The notes: a model not told the origin generated them from the letters alone. A DNA stretch of 36,023 nt from Pseudomonas sp. SDI (GCF_003105155.1 NZ_QETK01000044.1:1-36023); one strand, 5' to 3'. Shown: positions 25,031-34,173, counted from the first letter of the stretch. Program-made: numbers and translations.

Positions 25031-25464
25031 TCCTTGGATACGGTCTTAACCATATCTTCCGTAATTTTCTTGCCGATTTTGAGTAGCGCTGTTTTTTCCT
25101 CAACCATGACGCTCTTGTCGTCCATGATCGTTTTCACAAGCTGTTTGCCTTTGATAGACAGTTCAAAGCCCGTGGTAGTAGGTTCGATCAGCTGATCGCT
25201 GTAAGCGAGGTTGAGCGCCATGGAAAGGGCTGGGTCGAATCCCCAGACCGGTAGCGTGATCTGTCCGAGGTCGGCAGCAAGCCTCATCGTTTCGACACGG
25301 GGTGGCGTTTTTATCGCCCAGTTCATGAGGTGCAGTTTTACCAAGCTACATTTGTCGCCACGCCCGGTCAGGTGCATGATCAAAAGGGCTTGGCATATCT
25401 TGTAGATGGGCCGCAATTCCGTCAGTACTGGGCTGGGCCGTGAGGTGAATTTGAGCGTGGCCAT
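25021..25464 (-). CDS. Small middle component of the ABC-3C system
   Basis: 147 aa from ATG 25462-25464, whose start overlaps the stop of the preceding gene (TAATG). It looks like a winged-helix-like small protein: LRPIYKICQALLIMHLTGRG, then PVWGFDPALSMALNLAYSDQ and a helical end ALLKIGKKITEDMVKTV. It has no catalytic motif. Middle components connect the ABC ATPase to the effector protein. Identification rests mainly on its position between the two. Confidence 0.65.
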   Translation of the reverse strand: MATLKFTSRPSPVLTELRPIYKICQALLIMHLTGRGDKCSLVKLHLMNWAIKTPPRVETMRLAADLGQITLPVWGFDPALSMALNLAYSDQLIEPTTTGFELSIKGKQLVKTIMDDKSVMVEEKTALLKIGKKITEDMVKTVSKEWE

Positions 25465-26375
25465 TAGTAGAAGTCCACCTGGCAGACGGCCAGCCAGCGA
25501 GCCATTGTCCTTCGGATGATCTCGTCGGCAGTGGTTGCATCGATGCTCAAAAGCTCATCGCCGACCAAGCGCTCCTGCAACTTGGTTTTGACCTTCTCAA
25601 CCAGCTGATCAGGGTCGCCAGTGATCGTGAATTTCCACTCTTCAATGTTGTTCTCAAAGCCATGTAAGGCCCTGGCCAACTGGAAATACGTTTGAGGGTG
25701 AGAGTCATACAGGTTCTGGAAGTAGCTGTCGTGATCGAGGAACGACTTCTTCGTGACCCTCAATAAACCCTCAGCCGCCAATGCGCCCTTCTCAGCCATG
25801 CGCAGGTTGGTCTTGCGCTCCAAGTTGTCGTCATACTCGGTGTTGCCTTCGTTGACCTTGGGTATTTCATGCAGGTCTTGGCCCAAAGAAATGGGCAAGC
25901 CCTCGAATTTCTTTTGCTGATTGATCTCTTGCATGTAATAACCGGCATCATGCACGTAAACAGTGAAATCCTCATGAAGGTGGGGCAGTTTCCACTCTCG
26001 GACTTCGGTCTGTTTTTCTACAGCGTGCGACAGTATCTTGTTATGGATAACGTCAGGGGTTATCAGGTACCAGCTCTTGATCCGCGTGCCACCTAGAATG
26101 GTGCACAGGCTCTTCTCGTTGTCTTTTAGCTTCTTGAGATCCTGGGTCATCTTGTCCCGCTGCTTCTCATAGAGCTCTTTACGCTCATAATGGAAGTCGG
26201 GGCAATAGCATTGGAACGCGAGGCCTGTACTTCGGGTAAAACCTTCAATGCCAAAGTCACCCGGCGTAGCAGGTACATGCTGATACCCTTCAGCGCCGTA
26301 CTTTGCCTTTAAGACGAGCTGCATCAACAATTCCCAACTGGTTCCGTTAAATGCGCCCACTGATGTATTAATCAA
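25464..26375 (-). CDS. Nuclease-like effector of the ABC-3C system
   Basis: 303 aa starting at TTG 26373-26375 (MINTSVGAFNGTSWELLMQL...), with GCAGG upstream; no better start is visible. The N-terminal domain resembles a restriction-endonuclease fold: W14-E15, then PATPGDFGIEGFTRSTG with D40 and E44, and AFQCYCPDF with Q55 where the catalytic D/E-x-Q/K lies. The C-terminal helical region (FQNLYDSHPQTYFQLARALH, KVKTKLQERLVGDELL) would bind the ABC or middle component. It leads the operon. Cleavage of DNA or RNA by this protein is a prediction. Confidence 0.7.
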   Translation of the reverse strand: MINTSVGAFNGTSWELLMQLVLKAKYGAEGYQHVPATPGDFGIEGFTRSTGLAFQCYCPDFHYERKELYEKQRDKMTQDLKKLKDNEKSLCTILGGTRIKSWYLITPDVIHNKILSHAVEKQTEVREWKLPHLHEDFTVYVHDAGYYMQEINQQKKFEGLPISLGQDLHEIPKVNEGNTEYDDNLERKTNLRMAEKGALAAEGLLRVTKKSFLDHDSYFQNLYDSHPQTYFQLARALHGFENNIEEWKFTITGDPDQLVEKVKTKLQERLVGDELLSIDATTADEIIRRTMARWLAVCQVDFY

Positions 26376-27146
26376 AGCTTACCTGCCCCGCTGCATCAGG
26401 TTAATCCATTCCCGCCAAACTGCGTCAGCCGTGTTGGAGTCAAAAGACCGTATCGGGCGAAGCTAGCAAAATGCCGCCATCTGGTCTAGTTATCGCGTGG
26501 ACGGGTGATCAAAAAAAGCTGGATATAAATACAGTATAAGTGGTTGGTCAGGTCGTCACTGTCTAACCAAAGGTCGCCAGGAAAGGTAAAGCGCGGCGAG
26601 AGTCACGCACACGACAACCATTATTTGTCCTGAACGGTGCTGCCAATGCAGTGGGTCTCAGGGCGCAAATGGCCGTGTCAGTTCTCTCGAATAGCCGGGC
26701 CTCTTTGCAGCTACGGGCGAGCAATTGCAACCCTCTACCACCTTCTGCTGTGCTAACAACCTCCAAGCTGTCGATGCCGACCTGGCGCTCCCAGAAACCA
26801 GGTGGCACAGGTCGGTAGAACGTGCTGTGCATCGAGAGGTAAGCGTCGGTAAAGGGGGCTGGAGGGGTAGTCGAGGCATTCCCAGGGTTACCCTGGTGGA
26901 GCATGGCTGTAAGCACTTATGGTGGATCCTGAGGGCGGATCTGCCGTGGGGTGAGGGAGGGCGAAACTAGGTTGATTGGGATCAGAGAGGCGCTGATTGG
27001 TCGTCCTGGCCTAGCCTGTGATTGGGAGCGGGCAGGCGCTCGGATGACCTTGGCCTGGGTGAAGAGAAAGCTGTTCGACGGGGGGCGCCACTTTGCTAAG
27101 GTTAAGACCTACGCAGTTAATGGTCTACTTGCAGGGATGCCCACAC
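26376..27146. other. 771-bp intergenic region
   Basis: No convincing gene; a 117-codon minus-strand frame (26563-26916) has no ribosome site and looks like a random opening. It holds the start of the ABC-3C operon at its left, a LexA-like box at 26519-26534 and the ribosome site of the PIN-like gene at its right. Confidence 0.45.
26519..26534. promoter_or_regulatory. LexA-like box upstream of the ABC-3C operon
   Basis: CTGGATATAAATACAG has the CTG-N10-CAG frame of the gammaproteobacterial LexA box, with an AT-rich centre as in CTGTATATAAATACAG, differing only at the fourth base. It lies 144 bp before the TTG start of the effector gene. A TATACT-like -10 (minus strand) overlaps it. If real, DNA damage would raise expression of the system. 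Confidence 0.6.
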
Positions 27147-28199
27147 ATGGTTGAACAAGAGCCGCCCCCGGATTATGCCGGTAAACCCACTGTCTACTTA
27201 GACCAGAATGTCCTCGACCTCGTGGTGAAGGAAAAGGATCCGGCGTTTTTTTCTCGGCTGATGAACGATTATCAGGTGGTTTATTCTGATGAGACCCTCA
27301 GGGAGATCAAGCGCAGTGGGCAGCCTGAAGTGTTCCTCGCTGCCTTGGAATCCATGAGTGCGATGCACTTCAAGTTCCAAACCGATCATACCCTCCAGCC
27401 CACTGGGGGCATGCTGATCACCAGTCATTCGCCGTTTCAGACCTATGCAACCTACCTGAGTAATGAGCCGATCTACGATGTGATGCTGGCCGCTGCTCAT
27501 CAGACCAATCTGAAACTCTATGGCGGACGTAAGGACAGCAGCTTTTCAGCCATTTCTCGCGAGCAAGTGGAAGCGTTCAATGCCTTCATGTCGCATGCGT
27601 CCGAGCAATTGGCGCTGGTGGGTGAGGAGCAGCCGGAAATCGCCACTGCGATGAAGCAATACATGGACATGCTCCAACGCCAGTTCGAAATTGCGATTGA
27701 GGTGTCGAGTGGGGAGCTGGAAAAATACATAGACGATGCCTCGGGCCAGTCAGGCATTCAGGCCTATCGCAGCGCGGTGGGTGTCGGGCCTGTACAGCTC
27801 AACAATGTTCAGCCGCCCAATGTCATCCGAAAATTATGGGAGATGCACCAGGAGCTGAATGGCTACAGGGGCATGGGCTATGTCATCGAGGATTTTGTCG
27901 GGATCTCACTGCACCCCATCTATGGGCGAGAGATGCACCAGCATGAGAAGGTGACCAGTGTCTACAACGTGCTCAACGTGATCGGTTACAAGCCAGACAG
28001 CAGCCTCAATAAAGAACACCGTCACATTGCAGCGATCAGCGACGCCGCGCATGCGTCAGTCGCCTCCCACTCGCACGTACTACTAAGCGCAGACACGGCC
28101 TTCGTCAGCAAAGTGCGGGCGATTTACGAGTTCTTGGAGATCTCGACAAACGTCTATCTCGTCACCTTCAAGGACGGCCAGATCTGGATTGAGGATTGA
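27147..28199 (+). CDS. PIN-like nuclease-fold protein
   Basis: 350 aa from ATG 27147 (MVEQEPPPDYAGKPTVYLDQ...), with GCAGGGA at 27132-27138; an upstream frame to 27093 is less likely. It shows the PIN acidic pattern: VYLDQNVLDL (D19), a DETLREIKRSG segment and a C-terminal VLLSADTAFVSKVRAI (Asp in a V-x-x-x-A-D-x-x-F context). The long middle is helical (QLALVGEEQPEIATAMKQYM and the following helix). It has no toxin-antitoxin partner. Probably a lone RNase-like effector or regulator, family unrecognised beyond the fold. Confidence 0.6.
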   Translation: MVEQEPPPDYAGKPTVYLDQNVLDLVVKEKDPAFFSRLMNDYQVVYSDETLREIKRSGQPEVFLAALESMSAMHFKFQTDHTLQPTGGMLITSHSPFQTYATYLSNEPIYDVMLAAAHQTNLKLYGGRKDSSFSAISREQVEAFNAFMSHASEQLALVGEEQPEIATAMKQYMDMLQRQFEIAIEVSSGELEKYIDDASGQSGIQAYRSAVGVGPVQLNNVQPPNVIRKLWEMHQELNGYRGMGYVIEDFVGISLHPIYGREMHQHEKVTSVYNVLNVIGYKPDSSLNKEHRHIAAISDAAHASVASHSHVLLSADTAFVSKVRAIYEFLEISTNVYLVTFKDGQIWIED

Positions 28200-28230
28200 A
28201 GCCCCAAAGGATGCCACCTCGCGATCCATT

Positions 28231-28263
28231 CCGAGTGCACCCACAGGCTGTTGGTGCACTCGG
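28231..28263. terminator. Strong hairpin after the PIN-like gene
   Basis: An 11-bp perfect stem CCGAGTGCACC (28231-28241) / GGTGCACTCGG (28253-28263) with an 11-base loop, 31 bp beyond the PIN-like stop. No T-run follows, so it may end transcription in a Rho-aided way or protect the mRNA end. It also lies beyond the end of the decayed alcohol dehydrogenase. Confidence 0.5.
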
Positions 28264-28285
28264 AGAGCGCTGTTGATGTAGGACG

Positions 28286-28616
28286 TCAGTGGCTCATTGG
28301 AAAGGTCGGATCAATGATCAGAATGGGCTTGAGGGTGGTGCCTTTTTCGCTGTCGGCCGCTGCTTCGTTGATCTTGTCGAAAGGATAGAATTTCACCATC
28401 CGGTCGAACGGGAAGCGTCCTTGCATGAGCAGGCGTACCAGGTCTGGGATGAACTTCTGCGGTACGCTGTCTCTCTCGCAGATGCCTCGGGTGCTTTTCC
28501 CGTTGATGAGCAGTCGTTAACATCGAACGAGACCAGGGCGCCCAGGTGCGACGCGCCGACCAAACTCACACTGCCAAGCCCACCCAGAGCATCGACAGAC
28601 TGACTCAGAACTGCAG
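28286..28616 (-). pseudogene. Zinc alcohol dehydrogenase remnant (C-terminal part, frameshifted)
   Basis: Reading the minus strand, VLSQSVDALGGLGSVSLVGA is followed by the segment GALVSFDVND. A frameshift then occurs, and the true frame continues LINGKSTRGICERDSVP, FIPDLVRLLMQGRFPFDRMV and KFYPFDKINEAAADSEKG to the stop at 28286. This is the C-terminal third of a zinc-dependent (aryl-)alcohol dehydrogenase. The N-terminal two thirds and the catalytic zinc site are missing. It abuts the aldehyde dehydrogenase remnant head to head, which is best explained by a deletion between divergent genes. Confidence 0.85.
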
Positions 28617-29224
28617 GGATGTTCATCCACGACGGCATCTATGCCCCCCTTCATCGACAAGCTGACGCAAGCCGTTTCCCGTATCACCTTGGGCGATCCG
28701 ATGTCCGAGTCCACGCGCCTCATTTGCTTGATCAATCAGAAGCAGGGGGAGACGAGTCCTCAGCTACATCGGCGTAGGGCGAGAGGAGGGTGCGAAACTG
28801 CTCATCGGCAGACAGCGCCGTGACATTGCGGGACATGGTTATGGCTAATTCATTGAGCCTACCGTGTTCGAAGCAACGAACCGGATGCACATTACGCAAG
28901 AAGAGATCTTCGGCCCGGTGCTTTGTGTGATTGGCTGGAATGATTACGACGCCATGGTCGAACAGGCCAAATGACGTGCTGTACGGCCTAGCATCTGGGA
29001 TCTATACGTCCAAGCTGGCCAACGCCATGAAGACCGCAGTTCTGCTTGAAGTCGGCAACGTCTGGATCAACCAGTATTTCAACCTCAAAAGTCGCGCGCC
29101 GTTCGGGGGCTTGAAGGAGAGCGGGATCGGCCGCGAGTATTGTCACGATACCCTGAATCAGTACTCCCACGTGAAGTCGATCACTGTGCAAACTCAGATC
29201 AATCAGCCCTGGTTCGCACTGTAG
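28617..29224 (+). pseudogene. Aldehyde dehydrogenase remnant (frameshifted)
   Basis: The plus strand carries decayed ALDH sequence: FIHDGIYAPFIDKLTQAV (frame broken by one extra C), ITLGDPMSEST, EIFGPVLCVIGWNDYDAMVE after another break, then an intact stretch with YGLASGIYTSKLANAMKTAV, VGNVWINQYFNL, RAPFGGLKESGIGREYCHD and the end at 29224. Several frameshifts and losses, including the N-terminal half, make it non-functional. ALDH and the adjacent alcohol dehydrogenase would convert an alcohol to an acid, so this was a catabolic pair. Confidence 0.9.
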
Positions 29225-29410
29225 AAAAGGCCCTGGGCGCCAGGACTTTGGGTGGCAGCCCGCCTGTGGTTGGGGCTGAAAAGGTCGCCACCTTCAGGGG
29301 TAGCAAGGCCGGGTTATGGCGCCGGAGATCCTGGCGCCGAGGATGTTCTTGGCGTCGCGAGGGTTCCTGGCGACGAGCCCACAGAATGTGCTGTAGACCC
29401 GCTTCGCTGC

Positions 29411-30007
29411 TCAAAGGTGCTCAAGCGCTTTTTTCAACGCATCGAATGTGCCTGGACGGAACAACTGCTCGCCGTTCGGGCCGTATGCATCTCCGCGAGC
29501 ACCAAGTGTAAGTGAGCGTTCAGAGAGGAACTCACTTGAAACAAGGTACTCAAGTGCGCGCCGTTCGCCGGGCGAAAGTTTAAATAGCTCGGAGGGTTGC
29601 TGGCGTGTGTCGATGGAGATGATTTTATTGGGTGGCACAATCTCTCGAAGCTTGAACTCCGAGGCTTTCAACTCCGCTAAGAGCATATTGGTTAATAATT
29701 TCTGTTCGCCAATCGGGAGCGCGTCAATCCAAGCATACTTGCCAGCCACTGGTTTCGGTTTTGCGGGTACCTCGGCGGCAAAGGCGTCGATCAGCGCGCG
29801 GTACCGGGCACCTCCTTCATTATGAAGGCTCTGTTTGGCCGGAACGCCGTATACCTTGCCGAATTTAGCGATCGTGGCATAACTGAAGTCAGTACTCTTG
29901 CGCTCCTTCTGCTCCTGGCAAGCCAGATAAACAGCGTCAAGGGTTTTATGCACCCGAGGCGGACTACTGGCCTTGAGGCTTTCAAGGATTTCTTCAGGCG
30001 ACATCAT
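29411..30007 (-). CDS. gmtX: GmtX (gamma-mobile-trio protein)
   Basis: 198 aa. ATG 30005-30007 overlaps the gmtZ stop (ATGA), so the genes are coupled. It has a short helical N-terminal region (SPEEILESLKASSPPRVHKT), an HTH-like middle (DFSYATIAKFGKVYGVPAKQ) and a C-terminal part with LSPGERRALEYLVSSEFLSE. Size, position after a very large repeat-bearing integrase and coupling fit GmtX of Gamma-Mobile-Trio islands. Its function is unknown; it may be a DNA-binding cofactor of the two recombinases. The gene ends just before the remnant dehydrogenases. Confidence 0.7.
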   Translation of the reverse strand: MMSPEEILESLKASSPPRVHKTLDAVYLACQEQKERKSTDFSYATIAKFGKVYGVPAKQSLHNEGGARYRALIDAFAAEVPAKPKPVAGKYAWIDALPIGEQKLLTNMLLAELKASEFKLREIVPPNKIISIDTRQQPSELFKLSPGERRALEYLVSSEFLSERSLTLGARGDAYGPNGEQLFRPGTFDALKKALEHL

Positions 30008-33000
30008 ACATAGGCCTCTTCATCGTATTCGATCAATGCGTGTGGATGGGGGGCGCGGCCAAGCTTCTTAGACAGGCCGCTGGGCTGCTTAGGGTATGGT
30101 TTTTCATCTTGTTCGAGAGCCAGCACCTCTTGAGCTTTCGCGCCAGACAGCAACTGTTTAATGGAATGTTCCGACAGCCGCTCATCCTCGGGAAGATCAC
30201 GCATCAGAAGGCGCCCCTCTACCACCGCATCAAGCTTTGTCCACGAGTTAAGTCGGGATAACATGAACTTGGTTAGCTGGTTGCCGATAGTCAATTGCTG
30301 TTTTGCGTCCAGCATGAAAAGCGACGGCTTCATTTCATTGAACTGGATCATTCGGTCGAGAAGCTGGGTGCGGGGTGTAACCGCCAGTTCTGCCTTTGCA
30401 GAAACATAGATCTCAGCATTTTCGCAAACTTCGTTCAGTTGATGAAAGAATGACGTTTCATCTACTTGAAGCGTGGTCTCATGATCACTGTGCATAATCA
30501 GCTGGGTCGAGTCAGCGTCATCGTCGTTTTCAATGCGCTCGTTCATGACAGCCTGGCACTGGCCGGCAAGCCGGTTGATAGAGTTCATGTCCGACAAATA
30601 CATGTTCGCTTTCTGGGAGGCAGTCTCTATCTGCCCCTTAATGGCGAGCTTTTCGAGTTCGAGTTCGCGAATGGGCGTTTCGTCAAATACCAGCCCTTTT
30701 TTCTCCATATCATACTGCTGATAGCCAAGTTCTTGTAGGTGCTCGTCGATATCGGTGACTTTCTGGCCCATGCTGTTAAGGTGGTCAAATTGCATTCTGG
30801 CAGCAAGTGAAATTTCATTAGCCAGGGAAAGAAGGCCGCCTAAGAAAACGGGCCCCGTTACAAAGTGACGGCAACGGATGCAGTTTTCGCTGCCCAAGTA
30901 ACCGGCGGGAACTGCTATGGCCTTACCAAGCTCATTCAAGTAGCCGTCGTGGCATCGGCTACCAGCAAACGTGCAGAGGCCGTAATCTCGGAATAATGCA
31001 CTGCCAGCAGCGATGTCTCCTGCGAAACGTTTGATGGCTTCCTCGTTGTTGGCGACGAGTTGGCCTTTAACTGCATTGGCTCGGCCTTGCTGAACCATTT
31101 GCCAAACAGCTTTGGCTCGATCTGCTAATGCCCGTTTTTCTCCTTCCTCAAACTTCATGCGCAGCATTTCTCCATTCGCTTTGACATAATAGATGGACAT
31201 GATTACTGAGCTGTGGCCTGCAATCTTTACAATATCTTCAAGAGGCAGTCTGAACTCCATCACGTACGCAGTAATGAGGCTGACCCTCATTGTGTGGGCT
31301 GTGTACTGAGAGGAATATGAGCTGACGTTAGTCGGATCGCCCTGAAGCGTGGCCAGCTCTATCTCAGGTGGCTGAATGTTATAAAGTGCAATGGCAATCC
31401 GCCAGCCTAGGCGTAAGCCAAAACTTCCGATGCATTCTTCTTTGTCAAGATCTCGAAATAGGAAGCAGTTTTCTTGCTTTGCCTTTCGATCTTCCAAGTT
31501 CAAGTTGGTGTTTTCGCAGTCTTCCCATCGCATGGGTTTGCTAATGGGGTTGTACTTTGTTTGCCAATTTCGAAAGCGGATGCACCAGATTGCCAGCGCC
31601 TCCGGCAACCAAGGGATATCGTACTCTGGCTTGGTGCGTGACGTCTTATTGGTCGTGATGTGCATACCAATTTCGTCCTTGGGGTACTTTTTTACAAATC
31701 CCTGGTTCTTCTTGCAACCACGAAATGGCGAGGGATTGGGTTTCCAAATAATTTCCCCATCTTCCAGCACAGGAATTTCATCGTCGCCTTCACCGGAGTC
31801 GACGTAAGCCAGTTGTATTCCGCGAACAGGGACAGATGCCAGTGCGTAAGTATGCATCCAGGAACCCGGGAACCAAATTTTATACTTTCCTTTTTCGCAC
31901 TTCCAGACGCAGTCTGGGTCGTCACGGTCAATTTTGTTTTCGTCAACATCAAACCAGTCTGCTTTGAACTCGTGCAGGTGGGTCAGATCGGAAAAGCTTG
32001 TGGCGTTCGGGGGGATAATCCATTCTTTGAGTTCGTCGACGAAGTGGTAAGCCAGCGCAGGTTTAACCGTCTCCGTGGGAGTTATGACGACGCCAATGTC
32101 TTTGTTCAGTGGCGCGAATGGATCGCGCGCGCCGAGAATCAGAGTGCGCTCACCGGTGTCCTCGCAAGTGATGCACAGGTTGTCTTTGATAAAGCTCTCT
32201 GCAAACTCTCGCAGCGCGTGTACAGCTTTGCGTTGTTGGGTTTCTTTAATGCTCCCAATGAATAACTCGAATTCCGTCAGTGTGAATCTGTCGGTAGTGA
32301 ATATTGCTGTAGGATCTTGGCCAATCTTTAGTGGGACGAGGAAGTCTCGGACGAACCTCACCAAGTAGTTCTCTTTGACGCTGCCGCCTCTTACCGTTTT
32401 TAGATGCGAGCCGATAACAAATTGCCAGGCTGCATGGCTTTTAGGGATGGTGACGATAGTGTACGGTTGCGTCCGGCCCAAATAATCAGCCCAGTTGATC
32501 CATGAACCTTGATACACTTTGTCCGGTGCGAATGGGAAGCGCCGATCATCACTGGCTACAATATGTTTTTTATAGTCACTGGCGGAAAGAATGCTTAGCT
32601 CTTTCAGCAAGTCTTTGGCTTCTTCGAAAGAGTAAGGTTGAACGATATCGCAAAAATCATACCAGTCGATCCAGTCGTTATGGAAATCACGATGTGGGTT
32701 GGCTGGCAGGCAGGGGTAGAGTGCCTGTTTTTGACGATACTCAGCGCTATTTTTTATGCCAATTACTTTAACGGCGAATTTGGCTTCCTCGTAAGTGGAG
32801 CACCGTTCAGGAAGGATAAATTCCTGCCAGGAAGTAAATTCTTTGTACACCTCGCGGGGCGTCAGCGGGAGCTTTGGGTCAAGGTGCGCAAGTTTTGCGT
32901 AATCTTTAGTGGTCACAACTCCAAGCGCCCTTGCAGCTGCACCCGCAGAATGCATTGTTGGGTAGAAATCACCATAAAGGAATGCTCTCCAGCCGGTCTC

Positions 33001-34011
33001 AGGCCACTGGTCTTTATAGATGATGTCCGGGCATCTCGGCAGCAGGCTGTCCTCTCGGAATCGGTTCAAATACTCGGACTTGGTTTTAATTCCGAGTCGC
33101 TGGACAGCCGCTGTCGCGTGATCAATGGTTTCATATGTTGGGACTGTACCAAGAAAATGCTCCCAGCTCATCCATGCGTCTTTGTATGCTTTAGACGGGT
33201 CTTTTGGGAGTTTTGGATCTTCTTCTGAATAGCAAGCAGCATACTCTTCAGCTGTGCTGATGCCTGCGTCTCGTGCAGCCTGCTGCGCTTCGGAGTAAAG
33301 TTTATAGGTCTCCGTGTTTTGCTCAAGGAAGGTCGGCCAGTCTACCCAGTGTTTTTTGTAAGTGTTGTATGGCGAGGCTGGAAGCTCGGGATGTGACTTT
33401 TTCAATTCGTAATATTGGCGGCCCGTTTTGATGCCATGCTTAGCGACGAAGGCCTTGGCTTCTTGGTATGTCAGTAGCGTGGGACGTCTCTCAATGCCGA
33501 GATAGTCGTACCAGCCGTTCCATTCTTTATATATAAGGTGAGGGGCAGCATAAAGCTTTGGGTCGACACTCAAGCAGGTGTCTTTGTAATCTTGTAGGGT
33601 TCTGAAGTTATAGGAGCGCGCAATCAGCCTTGCTTCAAAGAAGTCCTGGTACTTTTCTCCTTTGTCGAGGAAGTCGTTCCAGCTGATCCATTCCTTTTTA
33701 TATTGTACGTCTGGGCGAGAGGGTAGGTGCGGATCTTGCTTGTATTTCTCTTGGTAGCTTTGTGCACAGGTTATGCCTAGTCCAAGGGCAACAGCCTTTG
33801 CTTCTTCATAATCATGAATCTTGACTTTTATCTTGCCGAAAAATTCGCCATAGCCTGTCCATTGATTAACGTACATTTGGTATGGGGCTGAAGGGAGCAT
33901 GGGGTCTTCAGAGCGCCGTTTGTTATACTCGGTGACTGTATTGATTCCTAACTTAATGCACGCTGCGCGCGCTTCTTCATAGGTTTCATAGAATTTTTGC
34001 TTGGGTGCCAT
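30004..34011 (-). CDS. gmtZ: GmtZ (gamma-mobile-trio integrase) with nine N-terminal repeats
   Basis: 1335 aa from ATG 34009-34011, with AAGGA nine bases upstream. Residues about 8-513 hold nine repeats of roughly 50-60 aa, each built on the plan Y-x-x-x-E-A...G-I-x-T...Y...D-P-x-L-P-x-x-P-x-x-x-Y...W-x-x-W-x-x-F-L. A tyrosine-recombinase catalytic region follows: R730 (PVRGIQLAYVD), K789, H906-x-x-R909 (AHTMRVS), H933 (AGHSS) and Y942 (SIYYVK). Downstream a Cys cluster (LCTFAGSRCH, NCIRCRHF) probably binds zinc. The protein joins or exchanges island ends. Its repeats are the likely DNA-reading part. Lower G+C than the flank. Confidence 0.75.
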   Translation of the reverse strand: MAPKQKFYETYEEARAACIKLGINTVTEYNKRRSEDPMLPSAPYQMYVNQWTGYGEFFGKIKVKIHDYEEAKAVALGLGITCAQSYQEKYKQDPHLPSRPDVQYKKEWISWNDFLDKGEKYQDFFEARLIARSYNFRTLQDYKDTCLSVDPKLYAAPHLIYKEWNGWYDYLGIERRPTLLTYQEAKAFVAKHGIKTGRQYYELKKSHPELPASPYNTYKKHWVDWPTFLEQNTETYKLYSEAQQAARDAGISTAEEYAACYSEEDPKLPKDPSKAYKDAWMSWEHFLGTVPTYETIDHATAAVQRLGIKTKSEYLNRFREDSLLPRCPDIIYKDQWPETGWRAFLYGDFYPTMHSAGAAARALGVVTTKDYAKLAHLDPKLPLTPREVYKEFTSWQEFILPERCSTYEEAKFAVKVIGIKNSAEYRQKQALYPCLPANPHRDFHNDWIDWYDFCDIVQPYSFEEAKDLLKELSILSASDYKKHIVASDDRRFPFAPDKVYQGSWINWADYLGRTQPYTIVTIPKSHAAWQFVIGSHLKTVRGGSVKENYLVRFVRDFLVPLKIGQDPTAIFTTDRFTLTEFELFIGSIKETQQRKAVHALREFAESFIKDNLCITCEDTGERTLILGARDPFAPLNKDIGVVITPTETVKPALAYHFVDELKEWIIPPNATSFSDLTHLHEFKADWFDVDENKIDRDDPDCVWKCEKGKYKIWFPGSWMHTYALASVPVRGIQLAYVDSGEGDDEIPVLEDGEIIWKPNPSPFRGCKKNQGFVKKYPKDEIGMHITTNKTSRTKPEYDIPWLPEALAIWCIRFRNWQTKYNPISKPMRWEDCENTNLNLEDRKAKQENCFLFRDLDKEECIGSFGLRLGWRIAIALYNIQPPEIELATLQGDPTNVSSYSSQYTAHTMRVSLITAYVMEFRLPLEDIVKIAGHSSVIMSIYYVKANGEMLRMKFEEGEKRALADRAKAVWQMVQQGRANAVKGQLVANNEEAIKRFAGDIAAGSALFRDYGLCTFAGSRCHDGYLNELGKAIAVPAGYLGSENCIRCRHFVTGPVFLGGLLSLANEISLAARMQFDHLNSMGQKVTDIDEHLQELGYQQYDMEKKGLVFDETPIRELELEKLAIKGQIETASQKANMYLSDMNSINRLAGQCQAVMNERIENDDDADSTQLIMHSDHETTLQVDETSFFHQLNEVCENAEIYVSAKAELAVTPRTQLLDRMIQFNEMKPSLFMLDAKQQLTIGNQLTKFMLSRLNSWTKLDAVVEGRLLMRDLPEDERLSEHSIKQLLSGAKAQEVLALEQDEKPYPKQPSGLSKKLGRAPHPHALIEYDEEAYV

Positions 34012-34173
34012 GGTCTGTAGTCCTTATATCAATAGAGCTAAATTTCAGGCGCGCAGGCGTGCAGGTTCGCTCTTGAGCCTTGTGCGCAAAAGTTTTAATT
34101 AGCTGTCCGGGCCGTCTAGGTTAAAGGCAGTTGGTCGGCAGCTGTGGCGTATTTGGCGCTTGTTGCGCGATTG

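Noticed and set aside
26563..26916. 117-codon minus-strand frame in the intergenic region
   Set aside because: No ribosome site or recognisable motif; composition not coding-like.
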